A stretch of DNA of 64,000 nucleotides, taken from assembly GCA_017984895.1 (NCBI GenBank), contig JAGNYO010000003.1, forward strand, positions 1-64,000, read 5' to 3'. Under the pieces are notes generated by a model that saw only the letters and a list, made by a program, of their open reading frames with translations, ran no database searches and was not told the DNA's origin. Positions 33,532 to 43,668 of the stretch are shown one piece after another. Position numbers and translations under genes: made by a program. How positions within the stretch are numbered: the first letter of the stretch is position 1; each line of letters starts with the position of its first letter. This DNA comes from Sphingobium sp. Its GTDB lineage: Bacteria; Pseudomonadota; Alphaproteobacteria; Sphingomonadales; Sphingomonadaceae.

Positions 33532-35730
33532 GTGCAGGCATTGATAGATCAGGCGCTGGAGTTGGCGCGCGCCCTGCCTCCTGCCGACGCGGAGAAGGTC
33601 TACCATGAGCTACTGGAGATCGCACCCGGGAATCCAAAGCTGGTCGCGGCTTTGGCGGAAATCTCATCTCCCGGCTCTTCGACAGATGCACCCGCCAATC
33701 CTCCGCCCGCAGTGCTGGATAGGGCTGTAACATTGTATGGCCAAGGCCGTTTCGGGGAGGCGCTTGATCATCTCGCACATGTGCAGAACGACTATCCTGA
33801 CAGCGAAGTGCTGCACAATATCGCCGGCGCGATTTTCGCGGCGAGTGGGGAGATGGACCATGCACTTGCCCATTATGATCGGGCATTGCAGCTAGCGCCG
33901 GACTATTATGAAGCCCACAATAACCGGGGTATCGCCCTAAAGTCAGCGCTGCGCCCCCAAGACGCCCTGCACAGCTTTGAGTGCGCCCTCTACTTTAAGC
34001 CGGACTATGCGGAGGCGCATATGAACCGGGGCATCGCACTCGGCGAGTTGGGCCGGCGGCATGAGGCGATAGCGAGCCATGACCGGGCGATCAGCCTCAA
34101 TCCGGATCTGGCGGAGGCCTATAATAATCGCGGCAACATGCTGGCCGCATTGCAGCTCCACGCGCATGCCCTGGCCGATTTCGACAGAGCAATAGCGCTG
34201 AAACCCACTTTCGCCGATGCCTTTGTCAACCGGGGCAATGTGTTGAAAGCAATGAACAGGCTGGATGAGGCAATCGCCAGTTGCGACAGTGCTATTGCGC
34301 ACGCACCTGCACTGGCGCAGGCGCATGGCAACCGCGGGACGCTACTTAAGGATCAGCGGCGACTTGATGAGGCACTTGCGAGCCAGGAGCAGGCGCTCCG
34401 CCTTAATCCGGAATCCGCGCTGGCGCAGGCGGAGGTGCGCAATCTGCGCGCGCAGATGTGCATCTGGTCCGAGGAAGATGAGCGCCCCCCCCTGCCGGTA
34501 GGGATCGGCACTGACGCAGTGCCTCCCTTCTACATGCTGCATTTCGCGGACGACCCCGCGCGCCAGCTCGAATGCGCGCAGATGTGGTCCGCCGCAAGAT
34601 ATGGCTTCGTCCGCGCAGCACCTCTTGCGCCGCACCCCGCAAAGGACAAGATCAGGATCGGCTATTTCTCCGCCGATTTTCATGGGCATGCGGTGATGTA
34701 TCTGCTTGCCCGGCTGCTTGAGCTGCATGACCGCGCGCGTTTCGAGATACATGCTTTTTCCTATGGCAAAGAGGTAGAGGACAGCACGCGGGAACGACTC
34801 ACCAATGCTGTGGACGCCTTCCACCGCATCGGACATCTGGATGACGAAGTGATCGCCGCTCTAGTCCGCGATCAACGTATCGACATAGCTGTTGATCTTA
34901 ACGGACATACGGAACACACCCGGCCCGGCATATTTGCCGCACGCGTAGCACCGGTGCAGGTCAACTATCTTGGTTATCCCGGCACATCTGGTGCGCCCTT
35001 CATGGATTATATCATCGCTGACCGCTTCATCATCCCGGAGGAGCATCAGCATCATTATACGGAAAAAGTCCTTTATCTGCCGCACTGCTATCAACCGAGC
35101 GACGATAGCCGCGTTATAGCGGACCGGGTATTCAGCCGGACAGAACTGGGCCTGCCGGAGCAGGGATTCGTCTTTTGCTGCTTCAGCAACAACTACAAGA
35201 TCAAGCGGCAAGAATTCGACATCTGGATGCGTCTGCTTGGCACAATGCAGAACAGTGTGCTTTGGCTGCTGAAGGACAATATCTGGGCCGCCGACAATCT
35301 AAGACGCGAGGCGGAGGCGCGTGGCATCGCGGCATCGCGCCTCGTCTTTGCCGACCGGATTGCGCCAGCCGATCATCTTGCGCGCCACCGCTGCGCCGAT
35401 CTGTTTCTCGACACCTTCGATGTCAATGCGCATACTACCGCTAGCGATGCGCTTTGGGCAGGGCTGCCGCTTATCACGAAAGCGGGCGAGAGCTTTGCCG
35501 CGCGCGTGGCGGGTAGTCTGCTGCATGCGGTCGGCCTGCCCGAACTCGTGACCTCAAGCCCGCAGGAGTATGAAGCGCTCGCGCTAAGGCTGGCGAGCGC
35601 GCCCGCAGAACTGACCGCGGTGCGGGACAGGCTGGCGTTAAACCGGCTGGACGCACCGTTGTTCGATACGCCATCCTACACACGGGATCTGGAGCAAATC
35701 TATGAAAGGCTAGTCGAAACGCGCGTTTAG
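33532..35730 (+). CDS. TPR protein with O-GlcNAc-transferase (SPINDLY-like) domain
   Basis: A 732-residue protein. The N-terminal half (to about residue 310) is a run of TPR units with repeated motifs such as [30 protein letters not shown] and [15 protein letters not shown]. The C-terminal half is a Glyco_transf_41 domain: [59 protein letters not shown] and [22 protein letters not shown] are its signatures, with a nucleotide-sugar site near [19 protein letters not shown]. Starts with GTG behind a G-rich site. In other alphaproteobacteria similar proteins glycosylate flagellin; no flagellar gene is present here, so the target is unknown. Confidence 0.88.
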   Translation: MQALIDQALELARALPPADAEKVYHELLEIAPGNPKLVAALAEISSPGSSTDAPANPPPAVLDRAVTLYGQGRFGEALDHLAHVQNDYPDSEVLHNIAGAIFAASGEMDHALAHYDRALQLAPDYYEAHNNRGIALKSALRPQDALHSFECALYFKPDYAEAHMNRGIALGELGRRHEAIASHDRAISLNPDLAEAYNNRGNMLAALQLHAHALADFDRAIALKPTFADAFVNRGNVLKAMNRLDEAIASCDSAIAHAPALAQAHGNRGTLLKDQRRLDEALASQEQALRLNPESALAQAEVRNLRAQMCIWSEEDERPPLPVGIGTDAVPPFYMLHFADDPARQLECAQMWSAARYGFVRAAPLAPHPAKDKIRIGYFSADFHGHAVMYLLARLLELHDRARFEIHAFSYGKEVEDSTRERLTNAVDAFHRIGHLDDEVIAALVRDQRIDIAVDLNGHTEHTRPGIFAARVAPVQVNYLGYPGTSGAPFMDYIIADRFIIPEEHQHHYTEKVLYLPHCYQPSDDSRVIADRVFSRTELGLPEQGFVFCCFSNNYKIKRQEFDIWMRLLGTMQNSVLWLLKDNIWAADNLRREAEARGIAASRLVFADRIAPADHLARHRCADLFLDTFDVNAHTTASDALWAGLPLITKAGESFAARVAGSLLHAVGLPELVTSSPQEYEALALRLASAPAELTAVRDRLALNRLDAPLFDTPSYTRDLEQIYERLVETRV

Positions 35731-36842
35731 GTCCGCTCCGCCATCTGCCGCAGCAACCGCGCTACATCGCGCATCTGTGCTTCGGTGCCAATCGTTATCC
35801 GCAAACCCGCGGCCAGATCCTGACCCACCAGCCAGCGCGTCGCGTAGCCCGCCTGCATCAGCCCGTCGAACGCCGCCTGCGCGCTCAAACCACCCAGGAA
35901 CAGCACAAGCACAAAATTGGCGCTGCTCGGCACGAAACTGAGGCCGAAATTACCGAGCGCCGCCACTTCCTCGCATAGGTAGCGCCGCCAGATGCGGTTG
36001 TGTTCGCGGCTGGCTTCGACCCATGCGTCATCCTGGATGGCCGCGATCGCCGCCGCCTGCCCGGCAGTGGTGATATTGAACGGCGCGCGAATGCGGTGCA
36101 GCGCGTCAATGATCGGCGCAGCGCCATAGCCCCAGCCAATCCGCTCCGCAGCCAGCCCGTAAATCTTGGAGAAAGTGCGAGTCACCAAAACATTAGACGC
36201 GCGCTCCGCCAGCGCAAGGCCATGGTCGTCCTCGTCCGCATCGAGATATTCGGCATAGGCCTGATCGAGTACCAACAGAATGTCGGGGCGCAACCCTGCG
36301 TGCAACCGTGCGATTTCCGCGCTCGAGACGATGGTTCCGGTCGGGTTATTGGGATTGGCGACGAATACCACCTTCGTCCGCTCCGTGACGCAGGCGAGGA
36401 GTGCGTCGATGTCAGTGCCATAATCCCGGTCCGGCGCTATCACGGGTGTCGCGCCAACGCGCCGCGCGGCGATGTCATAGACCGCGAAGCCGTAACGCAC
36501 ATAGATGATTTCATCGCCCGGCCCGGCATACGCGCTGGCTGCGATATGCAGCAGTTCGTCGGACCCTGTCCCGTAAATCACACGCGCGGGGTCCAAGCCA
36601 TGACGCACACCAATCGCCTCACGCAATTTGGCGGCGGCAGGGTCGGGATAGGAGGCGAGGTCAACGCTGGCTGCGGCGAAGGCGGTGCGCGCCGAGTCAC
36701 CCGTACCTAACGGATTCTCGTTGGCGGAAAGTTTGACAACCGGCCGGCCCGATTGATCCGCCGCCTTGCCCGGCGCATAAGCGGTAATGGCGGCGATCCA
36801 TTCTTTGGGCTGCGGCTCTTTGTTGCTGACGCTGTTTTGCAT
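35727..36842 (-). CDS. hisC: Histidinol-phosphate aminotransferase
   Basis: PLP-dependent class I/II aminotransferase of histidine biosynthesis (371 aa). The PLP lysine is K226 in [20 protein letters not shown]. The substrate and cofactor segments LSANENPLG (39-46), [27 protein letters not shown] and DQAYAEYL are all in place. Length is normal. It stands alone, convergent with the TPR glycosyltransferase (4-base overlap of ends). Related aromatic or cobyric aminotransferases are less likely given the motif set. Confidence 0.92.
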   Translation of the reverse strand: MQNSVSNKEPQPKEWIAAITAYAPGKAADQSGRPVVKLSANENPLGTGDSARTAFAAASVDLASYPDPAAAKLREAIGVRHGLDPARVIYGTGSDELLHIAASAYAGPGDEIIYVRYGFAVYDIAARRVGATPVIAPDRDYGTDIDALLACVTERTKVVFVANPNNPTGTIVSSAEIARLHAGLRPDILLVLDQAYAEYLDADEDDHGLALAERASNVLVTRTFSKIYGLAAERIGWGYGAAPIIDALHRIRAPFNITTAGQAAAIAAIQDDAWVEASREHNRIWRRYLCEEVAALGNFGLSFVPSSANFVLVLFLGGLSAQAAFDGLMQAGYATRWLVGQDLAAGLRITIGTEAQMRDVARLLRQMAERT

Positions 36843-37019
36843 GACGACACCATAGCGCCGCCAGATCGCGTGGCCAAGCCCTGTTCAACAGACATGGCCC
36901 GCAGGCAATCATTCCTAATCCCGTGTTAAACAAGTCCGGCAACGCCGAAATCAATTTTCGTTCCTATGATAAGGGATAACAGCTCGATAGTGCGTTCTGT
37001 CGTCATTTCAGGAACTTAT

Positions 37020-37667
37020 ATGCTGCACCAAAAGATAGGCCAGGAAAGCGCAATAAATGAGAACATGGACGAGTACTCCCTTGACAATCGTCGTCATGGT
37101 TCAGAGCGCTATGTGACCGTTCTCAAGGTTGGCCGCGCAGTTGTGGACGGGCAGGATCAGCTCTGCCTTGTGCGCAATATGTCGCGAGAAGGCGCCAAGC
37201 TCGACATCTATCACGAAGTGCAGCAGAACCAGAAGATTACGATAGAGTTGCGGTCTGACAAGGTGGTCACTGGCACGGTGCGCTGGGTAGGCGATCATGC
37301 CGCCGGCATCGAGTTCGACAATCCTGTCGATGTGTCCGACATGTTGCAAGGTCGCCCGCAGCGCAGTGTGCTGCGCAAGCTGCCGCGCTCGCCTCGCTTC
37401 ATCGCACAGGCCCATGCGCATCTCCAGCATGAGAAGGGCACTATCCTGAGCGGCGAGCTGATCAATATTTCGCTCCATGGTCTATGCATGGAAACGGTCG
37501 ACGAGGCTAAGGTGGCAGATCACGTCGTCGCCAGAGTCGAGGGGCTACCGCCGCGCAGCGCCACCGTGCGCTGGGTGCGCGAAGGTATGGTCGGCTTGCA
37601 TTTCGATATGCCGATGGGCTTTTCCGAGCTTGCCCACTGGCTGGAGAATCATTCACGCGGGGAATGA
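37020..37667 (+). CDS. Tandem PilZ-domain protein
   Basis: A 215-residue cytoplasmic protein with two PilZ-like units. The first has the c-di-GMP motif RRHGSERYVTV (an RxxxR-type match, near residue 24) and NMSREGAKLDI. The second has ARFIAQ-like start after LPRSPR and NISLHGLCMET, but no clear RxxxR. An in-frame ATG exists at 36966, but only the ATG at 37020 has a ribosome site (AGGAA, 6 bases away). c-di-GMP binding is inferred. A single-gene unit; no partner nearby suggests its output. Confidence 0.82.
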   Translation: MLHQKIGQESAINENMDEYSLDNRRHGSERYVTVLKVGRAVVDGQDQLCLVRNMSREGAKLDIYHEVQQNQKITIELRSDKVVTGTVRWVGDHAAGIEFDNPVDVSDMLQGRPQRSVLRKLPRSPRFIAQAHAHLQHEKGTILSGELINISLHGLCMETVDEAKVADHVVARVEGLPPRSATVRWVREGMVGLHFDMPMGFSELAHWLENHSRGE

Positions 37668-37852
37668 AACTGTGCCAAAATCCGCTGGGAGAAAATTTGT
37701 AAGCCGCATCGGCCGTCTCCCCGCCTCCCATAATTTACCCTATCGGAAAGTGGAGAGGGAAGAGGGCCGGTTCCTAACATCCTGAACGCAGCACAGCGAC
37801 CCGTTTCGGATCAGTTGACAACAACCGGCCAAGCGGCCTAGCGCCTCCTCCT

Positions 37853-38974
37853 ATGGATGCTCCTGCCCAGCCAGACGACAGCCGCTTCGGCCTCAACCGG
37901 CGCGTTACTCTTGCCGCCCCGCTAATGCTGGATGGTGGCGCGGTGCTAGAAGGCGTAGAGATCGCCTACGAGACTTATGGCAGGCTAAATTTGGAGCGCA
38001 GCAACGCCGTCCTCGTCTGCCATGCCACCACTGGGGACCAGTTCGCCGCCAGCCAGCACCCGATTACCGGCAAGCCCGGTTGGTGGAGCCGCTCGGTCGG
38101 CCCCGGCAAGCCGATTGATACGGATCGCTATCTCGTCATCTGCGTCAATGTTCTGGGCAGTTGCATGGGTTCGACTGGCCCCGCCAGCCCCGCGAGCGAT
38201 GGCGCGCCCTATGGCTTGCGCTTTCCGGTAATCACTATCCGCGATATGGTGCGTGCGCAGGTGGCGCTGCTTGATCTGCTGGGGATAGAGCGGCTGCATG
38301 CGGTCGTCGGCGGCTCGATGGGCGGCATGCAGGCGCTCAGCCTCGCGGCGCACTGGCCCGGCAAAGTGGACCGGGTGATGGTGATTGCCGCGACCGCCGC
38401 CATGCCCGCGCAGAACATCGCGTTTCAGGAAGTGGGGCGGCAGGCGATCATGGCCGATCCCAACTGGCAGGGCGGTAATTATTATGGCGCTGGCGCCGCG
38501 CCGGATGCGGGGCTGGCGGTGGCGCGCATGGCGGCGCACATCACGTATCTTTCCGAGGAGAGCATGCACGAAAAGTTCGGGCGGCGCTTGCAGGACCGGG
38601 CGAGCAAGACCTTCGGTTTCGACGCTGATTTCCAGGTGGAAAGTTATTTGCGGCATCAGGGGGCGATCTTTACCGGGCGGTTCGATGCCAACTCATACCT
38701 GTATATCACCAAGGCAATGAGCTATTTCGACCTGACGGAGGAGCATGGCGGCCGGCTGGCGGATGTGTTTGCGGGCACGAAATCGCGCTATTGTTTGGTC
38801 AGTTTTGACAGCGATTGGCTCTATCCGACGCGCGAATCGCGCAAAATCGCGCACGCTTTGAACGCGGCAGGAGCGCCGGTGAGCTTTGTCGAACTGTCCG
38901 CGCCTTTCGGGCATGACAGCTTCCTGCTCGATGTGCCGGAACTGGACCGGGTGATCGCGGGATTCATCGGATGA
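37853..38974 (+). CDS. metX: Homoserine O-acyltransferase MetX
   Basis: Alpha/beta-hydrolase-fold enzyme that acylates homoserine in methionine synthesis (373 aa). Nucleophile S155 is in [11 protein letters not shown]; the acid and base appear in DSDWLYP near 324 and GHDSFLLD near 357. [10 protein letters not shown] and [12 protein letters not shown] are family signatures. There is no ribosome site before the ATG. A TTGACA hexamer lies 33 bases upstream (37815-37820), so the message could be leaderless. Acetyl- versus succinyl-CoA use cannot be settled by eye. Coupled to metW by an ATGA overlap. Confidence 0.93.
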   Translation: MDAPAQPDDSRFGLNRRVTLAAPLMLDGGAVLEGVEIAYETYGRLNLERSNAVLVCHATTGDQFAASQHPITGKPGWWSRSVGPGKPIDTDRYLVICVNVLGSCMGSTGPASPASDGAPYGLRFPVITIRDMVRAQVALLDLLGIERLHAVVGGSMGGMQALSLAAHWPGKVDRVMVIAATAAMPAQNIAFQEVGRQAIMADPNWQGGNYYGAGAAPDAGLAVARMAAHITYLSEESMHEKFGRRLQDRASKTFGFDADFQVESYLRHQGAIFTGRFDANSYLYITKAMSYFDLTEEHGGRLADVFAGTKSRYCLVSFDSDWLYPTRESRKIAHALNAAGAPVSFVELSAPFGHDSFLLDVPELDRVIAGFIG

Positions 38975-39579
38975 GCGTCGCGGCAGTGACAACCCTGCGG
39001 CCGGACCTCGCCCTGATCGCCGGCCATGTGCAGCCCGCTACACGCGTGCTCGATATTGGCTGCGGTGATGGCACGCTGCTCGCTGCGCTGGAGGCGGAGC
39101 GGGGCTGCGACGCGCGCGGGCTGGAGATCGACCCCGCCAATGTCGCGGATTGCGTGGCGCGCGGGCTGTCCGTCATTCAGGGCGATGCGGATACCGACCT
39201 CGGCTATTACCCGGACAAGAGCTTCGACTATGCCATCTTGTCTCAGACCCTGCAAACCACCCGCCGCCCTGACCGCGCGCTGGCTGAGCTGTTGCGCATC
39301 GCGCATCGCGGCTTTGTGAGCTTTCCCAACTTCGCCCACTGGCGGGTGCGCGCCTCGCTGGTGTTTGGCGGGCGGATGCCGGTGACGAAGCTGTTGCCCG
39401 AGCGCTGGTATGACACTCCCAATATCCACCATCTGACGATTGATGACTTCCGCGCGCTGGTGAAGGAGCAGGGCTGGAGCATCGAGGGGCAATGGTTCCT
39501 CAACCGCGGTTACCAGACGCGCCCGGCCAACGCCAACCTGCTGGCGGAACACGCGGTGTTTCTGCTCAGAGGAAGCTAA
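38971..39579 (+). CDS. metW: Methionine biosynthesis protein MetW
   Basis: SAM-methyltransferase-fold protein (202 aa) always found beside metX in this lineage. Motif I is [15 protein letters not shown] near residues 27-41; [19 protein letters not shown] and [20 protein letters not shown] are the MetW hallmarks, and [14 protein letters not shown] follows. In proteobacteria MetW activates MetX. Starts inside the metX stop (ATGA). Confidence 0.94.
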   Translation: MSVAAVTTLRPDLALIAGHVQPATRVLDIGCGDGTLLAALEAERGCDARGLEIDPANVADCVARGLSVIQGDADTDLGYYPDKSFDYAILSQTLQTTRRPDRALAELLRIAHRGFVSFPNFAHWRVRASLVFGGRMPVTKLLPERWYDTPNIHHLTIDDFRALVKEQGWSIEGQWFLNRGYQTRPANANLLAEHAVFLLRGS

Positions 39580-39603
39580 CTTACGCCTGCGTAAATACTC
39601 CCA

Positions 39604-39678
39604 GTCATTCCCGCGCAGGCGGGAATTCAGGGGGAGATTGGGCCTTGGCCACTGGATCCCCGCTTTCGCGGGGATGAC
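39604..39678. repeat. Paired REP-like hairpins between metW and pmbA
   Basis: Two perfect hairpins face each other: ATTCCCGC-GCAG-GCGGGAAT (39607-39626) and ATCCCCGC-TTTC-GCGGGGAT (39656-39675), bounded by outer GTC and GAC. This GTCATTCCCGC...GCGGGGATGAC arrangement is a widespread proteobacterial extragenic palindrome. It fills the gap between two convergent genes and probably serves as a bidirectional transcript end. Confidence 0.85.
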
Positions 39679-39699
39679 GGTGGGTTATAATCGCCCGCG

Positions 39700-41046
39700 C
39701 TATCCGCCTGCCACCGTCATCCCGTCTATCCGCAGCGTCGGGGTATTGATCGCATAACGGAACTCCAGGTCGTTGGCGGGGATCAGCGCGGCGAACATAT
39801 CCTTGAGTTTGCCCGCAATCGTGATCTCCGTGACCGCATAGGACAGCGCGCCATTTTCGATCAGGAAGCCTGACGCCCCCCGGCTATAGTCGCCGGTCAC
39901 GGGGTTGACGCCCATGCCGATCAGCTCCGTCACGTAAATGCCGCGCTCTATGCCGTGCAGCAGGTCGCCCGGCGAGGCGGTGCCCGCGCGCATATAGACA
40001 TTGGAGGCGGAAACGCCCGGCGCGCCGCTGGTCCCCCGGCTGGCATGGCCGGTGGGCTGCGCGCCCAGTTGCTTGGCGGAGCCGCTGTCGAGCAGCCAGC
40101 CGGTCAGCACGCCATCGTCGATCAAGGCGCTTGTGTGCGTGGGTAGCCCCTCGCCGTCGAACGGGCGGGAGCGCAGGCCGCGCTTCACCAGCGGATCGTC
40201 GATGATCGAGACGGCGCTGTCGAACAATTGCTTGCCCATGTCGTCTAGCAAAAAGCTCGACCGCCGGGTAATCGCCGACCCCGCAATCGCGCCGATGAGA
40301 TGACCGATCAGGCTGCCACCCGCGCGCGGATCGAAAATAACCGGCATCGCGCCGCCCTTGATCTTTTCCGCACCAAGGCGCGCGATGGCGCGCTGCCCCG
40401 CGCGACGGCCAATTTCCTCGGCTTGCTCCAGATCTGCGAGGTGCCGCGCGCTGTGGCTGGCGTGGTCGCGCTGCATCCCTGCGCCTTCGCCCGCCAGCAC
40501 ACTCGCCCAGGTGCCATGCGAGGTCGCTGCATAGCTGCCCGCAAAACCATGGCTGGTGGCGAGCGCGATCTGGCTGCGGCCCATGCTGGCGCCCCCGCCT
40601 TCGCTGTTGGTGATGCCGGGGATGGCGCGGGCGGCATCTTCCACCGCCAGCGCGCGCTCCTTGAGCGCGGCGGGATCGGGCAATGTCTCATCCACAATAT
40701 CGAGCGCGGGCGGCTGCGCCGTCATCAACAGTTCCTGCGGGGCGAGGGTGGCATAGGGGTCTTGCGGCGCCTCGCGCGCCATGGCGAGGCAACGATCCAC
40801 GAGTGCGGCGAGCGACGCCTGCTCAAGGTCTGATGCGGACACGGTGGCGGACCGCTGGCCCACGAAAATGCGCAGGCCGATCTCCTCGCCCTCGGACTGT
40901 TCCACATCCTCCATCTCGCCCAACCGCACCGACACGCCGGTCGACGCATTGCAGACATAGAGCGCGTCCGCCGCATCCGCCCCCGCCTTGCGCGCGGCAT
41001 CGACAAGAGACTGGGCGCGATCCTGAGCCTGAGCAAGGGTGAGCAT
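39700..41046 (-). CDS. pmbA: TldD/PmbA family metalloprotease subunit
   Basis: A TldE/PmbA-type subunit (448 aa) of the heterodimeric peptidase that processes modified peptides and CcdA-like antitoxins in Escherichia coli. Hallmarks are EIGLRIFVGQRSATVSASDL near residues 55-75, SEGGGASMGRSQIALATSHGF, VIFDPRAGGSLIGHLIGAIAGSAI and DDGVLTGWLLDSGSAKQLG. No HExxH is present, as expected: the metal site is in TldD, which is not encoded here. The ATG at 41046 (AGGA upstream) is preferred over the frame opening at 41076. Confidence 0.92.
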   Translation of the reverse strand: MLTLAQAQDRAQSLVDAARKAGADAADALYVCNASTGVSVRLGEMEDVEQSEGEEIGLRIFVGQRSATVSASDLEQASLAALVDRCLAMAREAPQDPYATLAPQELLMTAQPPALDIVDETLPDPAALKERALAVEDAARAIPGITNSEGGGASMGRSQIALATSHGFAGSYAATSHGTWASVLAGEGAGMQRDHASHSARHLADLEQAEEIGRRAGQRAIARLGAEKIKGGAMPVIFDPRAGGSLIGHLIGAIAGSAITRRSSFLLDDMGKQLFDSAVSIIDDPLVKRGLRSRPFDGEGLPTHTSALIDDGVLTGWLLDSGSAKQLGAQPTGHASRGTSGAPGVSASNVYMRAGTASPGDLLHGIERGIYVTELIGMGVNPVTGDYSRGASGFLIENGALSYAVTEITIAGKLKDMFAALIPANDLEFRYAINTPTLRIDGMTVAGG

Positions 41047-41109
41047 ATATGGGGCGATCCTGTGTTGGTAAGCCATTGGCCATAACCGGCGGGGCCGGGC
41101 CGCGCAACG

Positions 41110-42006
41110 CTATCCCTGCATTTCCAGCCAGTGCCGCAACAGATGATGCGCCACGGCCATTCGCGGCGGGGCGATGAACGGCGCGCTATCCTCCCCCGCA
41201 AAGGCCGCGCGCACATCCTCGGCGCTGGCCCAGAAGGCATGTTCCAGCTCGTTGGTGTCGATCCGCAGCGCATCATCCTCCGCTTGCGCCATGCAGGCGA
41301 TCATCAGCGAGGAGGGAAACGGCCAGGGCTGGCTCATCACATAGCGCACATCGCGCACCCGGATGCCGGCTTCCTCGTAAAGCTCGCGCGCCACCGCGCC
41401 CTCGATCGTTTCGCCCGGCTCGACAAACCCGGCGAGCGCGGAAAAGCGGCGTGCAGGGAAGCGCGGCTGGCGGCCCAGCAACACACGGCCCTGATGCTCG
41501 GCCAGCATGATGACGACCGGGTCCACGCGCGGGAAATGCTCCGCTGCACAAGCCCCGCAACGTCTGCCCCAGCCCGCGCGCTGTGGGTGCGTCGGCGCGC
41601 CGCACACCGCGCAAAAGCCGTGACGCGCGTGCCAATCCACCAGAGACCGCGCCGCGCCATAAAGGCTCAGTTCCTGAGGCGAGAGGCTGGCCGCCATCTC
41701 CCATACGCGCGGGGCAAACTGGCCGCCATGCGGGAGCGCGCCTTGCGCCAAGGCTACGAACAGCGGCGCGCCGGACGCATCCTTGCCCAGCAGGATATGG
41801 TCCTCCAGCCGCGCATCATGTGGCAAGGCCGCGCGGGCCAGACCCGCGCCATCCGCAACAGGGTCAAGCCCATCGAGCTGGATGAGGCGCGCCTCCGGCT
41901 CGGCGATCAACGCGACAAGCGCCGCAGGATCGGCGCGCAGTTCATCGCAGCGGTCGAGGGTGAAGCAGGAAAAACCGGGGAGAGAGGACGTATCGGGATC
42001 AGTCAT
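41110..42006 (-). CDS. nudC: NAD(+) diphosphatase NudC
   Basis: Nudix hydrolase (298 aa) that cleaves NADH and removes NAD caps from RNA. The zinc ribbon CAVC...CGAC lies near residues 132-155, the Nudix box GFVEPGETIEGAVARELYEEAGI (written here in family order, residues about 195-217) follows, and the NudC-specific SQPWPFPSSLM motif is present near 227. Starts inside the last codons of mutY (8-base overlap), so the two are coupled. Confidence 0.95.
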   Translation of the reverse strand: MTDPDTSSLPGFSCFTLDRCDELRADPAALVALIAEPEARLIQLDGLDPVADGAGLARAALPHDARLEDHILLGKDASGAPLFVALAQGALPHGGQFAPRVWEMAASLSPQELSLYGAARSLVDWHARHGFCAVCGAPTHPQRAGWGRRCGACAAEHFPRVDPVVIMLAEHQGRVLLGRQPRFPARRFSALAGFVEPGETIEGAVARELYEEAGIRVRDVRYVMSQPWPFPSSLMIACMAQAEDDALRIDTNELEHAFWASAEDVRAAFAGEDSAPFIAPPRMAVAHHLLRHWLEMQG

Positions 42007-43066
42007 AGCCCGCCTTCATGACAGCCCGCGCCACCTTTGCAAAGAGGCTGGGCAGGCCCGCCTCGCCGATCGTTTCCAGCGGCCACCATTGGCCGGAGCC
42101 GCCCGGCGCGGCTTCCACGGGCACGCACAGGCGCTCCACACTCAGCGTCAGGCGGAAATGGGTGAATACATGGATGACCGGGCGGTTGAGCGCCACCCAG
42201 TTTCCGGCAAGCGGCCCGGCATCACGGTCGATCCCCTTGTCCCACCCTGAATCGGGCAGGCCCGCCATGCCGCCCAACATGCGTTTGTCCGCCCGCCGCT
42301 CGATCCAGACATGCCCGTCCGCCCGCTCCAGCCACCAGACCGTGCCGTGCCGATGTGGCTTTTCCTGCTTGGGTGGCTTGATCGGATACGCCTCCGCCCG
42401 GCCCTGCCGGTGCGCGATGCAGGCGAACCGCAAAGGGCAGAGCAGGCATTGCGGGCTGCGCGGGGTGCAGAGGCTCGACCCCAGATCCATCATCGCCTGC
42501 GCGAAATCACCGGCGCGCGCCTCAGGCGTGATCGCGTCCGCGCGCGCGCGGATCAATGGGCGCGCGGCGGGCAGTGGTGTCTCTATCGCGAACAGGCGCG
42601 AGACCACGCGCTCGACATTCGCATCGACCACCACCGCGCGCCGGCCAAAGGCAATCGCCGCAATCGCCGCCGCAGTATAAGCGCCAATGCCGGGTAGCGC
42701 GCGCAAGGCCTCTTCCGTATCGGGAAAGCGGCCACCATGCTGCTGCGTCACTTGCCTGGCACAGGCGATCAGGTTGCGCGCCCGCGCATAATAGCCCAGC
42801 CCCGCCCATGCGGCCATCACCTCCGCCTCGTCCGCCGCTGCCAATGCCTCCACCGTCGGCCAGCGCGTGGCGAACTTCTCGAAATAGGGGACTACCGCCG
42901 CCACGGTCGTCTGTTGCAGCATGATCTCGGACAACCACACGCGATAGGGATCGGGCGCTGCCTCGCTGCCCGGCGATGCGCGCCACGGCAGGCTACGCGC
43001 GTGGCGGCCATAATGCGCCAGCAGCGCCTGCGCGATTTCGGGTCCGATGTTCTGCTCGACGGGCAT
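41999..43066 (-). CDS. mutY: A/G-specific adenine glycosylase MutY
   Basis: Removes adenine mispaired with 8-oxoguanine (355 aa). The helix-hairpin-helix is LPGIGAYTAAAIAA near residue 123, followed by the catalytic Asp in VVVDANVERVVSR. The [4Fe-4S] motif has the exact MutY spacing C-x6-C-x2-C-x5-C in CTPRSPQCLLCPLRFAC. The catalytic Glu lies in SEIMLQQT near 46-53. A C-terminal NudT-like domain recognises 8-oxoG. It is divergent from the DciA-like gene with only about 26 bp between start codons. Confidence 0.95.
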   Translation of the reverse strand: MPVEQNIGPEIAQALLAHYGRHARSLPWRASPGSEAAPDPYRVWLSEIMLQQTTVAAVVPYFEKFATRWPTVEALAAADEAEVMAAWAGLGYYARARNLIACARQVTQQHGGRFPDTEEALRALPGIGAYTAAAIAAIAFGRRAVVVDANVERVVSRLFAIETPLPAARPLIRARADAITPEARAGDFAQAMMDLGSSLCTPRSPQCLLCPLRFACIAHRQGRAEAYPIKPPKQEKPHRHGTVWWLERADGHVWIERRADKRMLGGMAGLPDSGWDKGIDRDAGPLAGNWVALNRPVIHVFTHFRLTLSVERLCVPVEAAPGGSGQWWPLETIGEAGLPSLFAKVARAVMKAGYD

Positions 43067-43092
43067 GTCTCGGCTATGGCATGATGTGCGCG

Positions 43093-43638
43093 ATGACGGA
43101 ACCAGCCAAACCGACCTTGCCGAAAAAGCCGCGCAAGCCCGCCGCCGAGCCGCCGGAGCGCATCGGCGGGCCGCGCGCCATTGCGGATCTGATGCCGCGC
43201 ATCGGCGGCGCCGCCTTCCGCCGCTTCGGCTTCGTGCAATCCAGCATCGTTACGCGCTGGGCCGAGATCGTGGGGGAACGCACGGCGCGGGTCAGCGCGC
43301 CCGAATCGATCCGTTTTCCCACCGGCCAGAAATCCGGCGGCACCCTCTCGCTCACGGTGGTGAACGGGCATCAGCCGATTATCCAGCATATCCTGCCCGA
43401 TATTATCGAACGGGTGAACCGCTTTTTCGGTTATGAGGCCGTGGCGAAAGTGGCGATCCGCCCCGGCGAGGTGCAGGTGCGCGAACCGGAACGTCGCCCG
43501 CCGCCCGCCAATCTCCGCCCAATCCCCGCTGACATGGGCGACTCGCTGCGCGATATTGGCGACGCAGAGCTGCGCGCCGTGCTGGAGGCGATGGCGCAGG
43601 GGCTTGCCAATACGACGCCGGTGGGCAAGATCGGCTGA
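43093..43638 (+). CDS. dciA: DciA-like replicative helicase loader (DUF721)
   Basis: A 181-residue DUF721/DciA family protein, the presumed loader of DnaB in bacteria that lack DnaC/DnaI. The family core is RFGFVQSSIVTRWAEIVGERTARVSAPESI (near residues 38-67), then LSLTVVNGHQPIIQHILPDIIERVNRFFG. Pro- and basic-rich N-terminus (PKKPRKPAAEPPER). In-frame ATGs at 43081 and 43084 are alternatives; none has a ribosome site, and mutY starts 26 bases away on the other strand, so a leaderless message is possible. Confidence 0.85.
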   Translation: MTEPAKPTLPKKPRKPAAEPPERIGGPRAIADLMPRIGGAAFRRFGFVQSSIVTRWAEIVGERTARVSAPESIRFPTGQKSGGTLSLTVVNGHQPIIQHILPDIIERVNRFFGYEAVAKVAIRPGEVQVREPERRPPPANLRPIPADMGDSLRDIGDAELRAVLEAMAQGLANTTPVGKIG

Positions 43639-43668
43639 GGTTCCTTTGTCGGGGTTTTCCTTGTGCAC

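Noticed and set aside
37716..37770. A third copy of the palindromic repeat upstream of metX
   Set aside because: Some CTCCCC/GGGAGAGG inverted similarity exists, but it is too weak and too short to assign to the same family.
37668..37852. A SAM-responsive riboswitch upstream of metX
   Set aside because: SAM-II elements are common before metX in alphaproteobacteria, but I could not match the conserved core or pseudoknot here. Only a short GGCC/GGCC hairpin and a TTGACA hexamer were seen.
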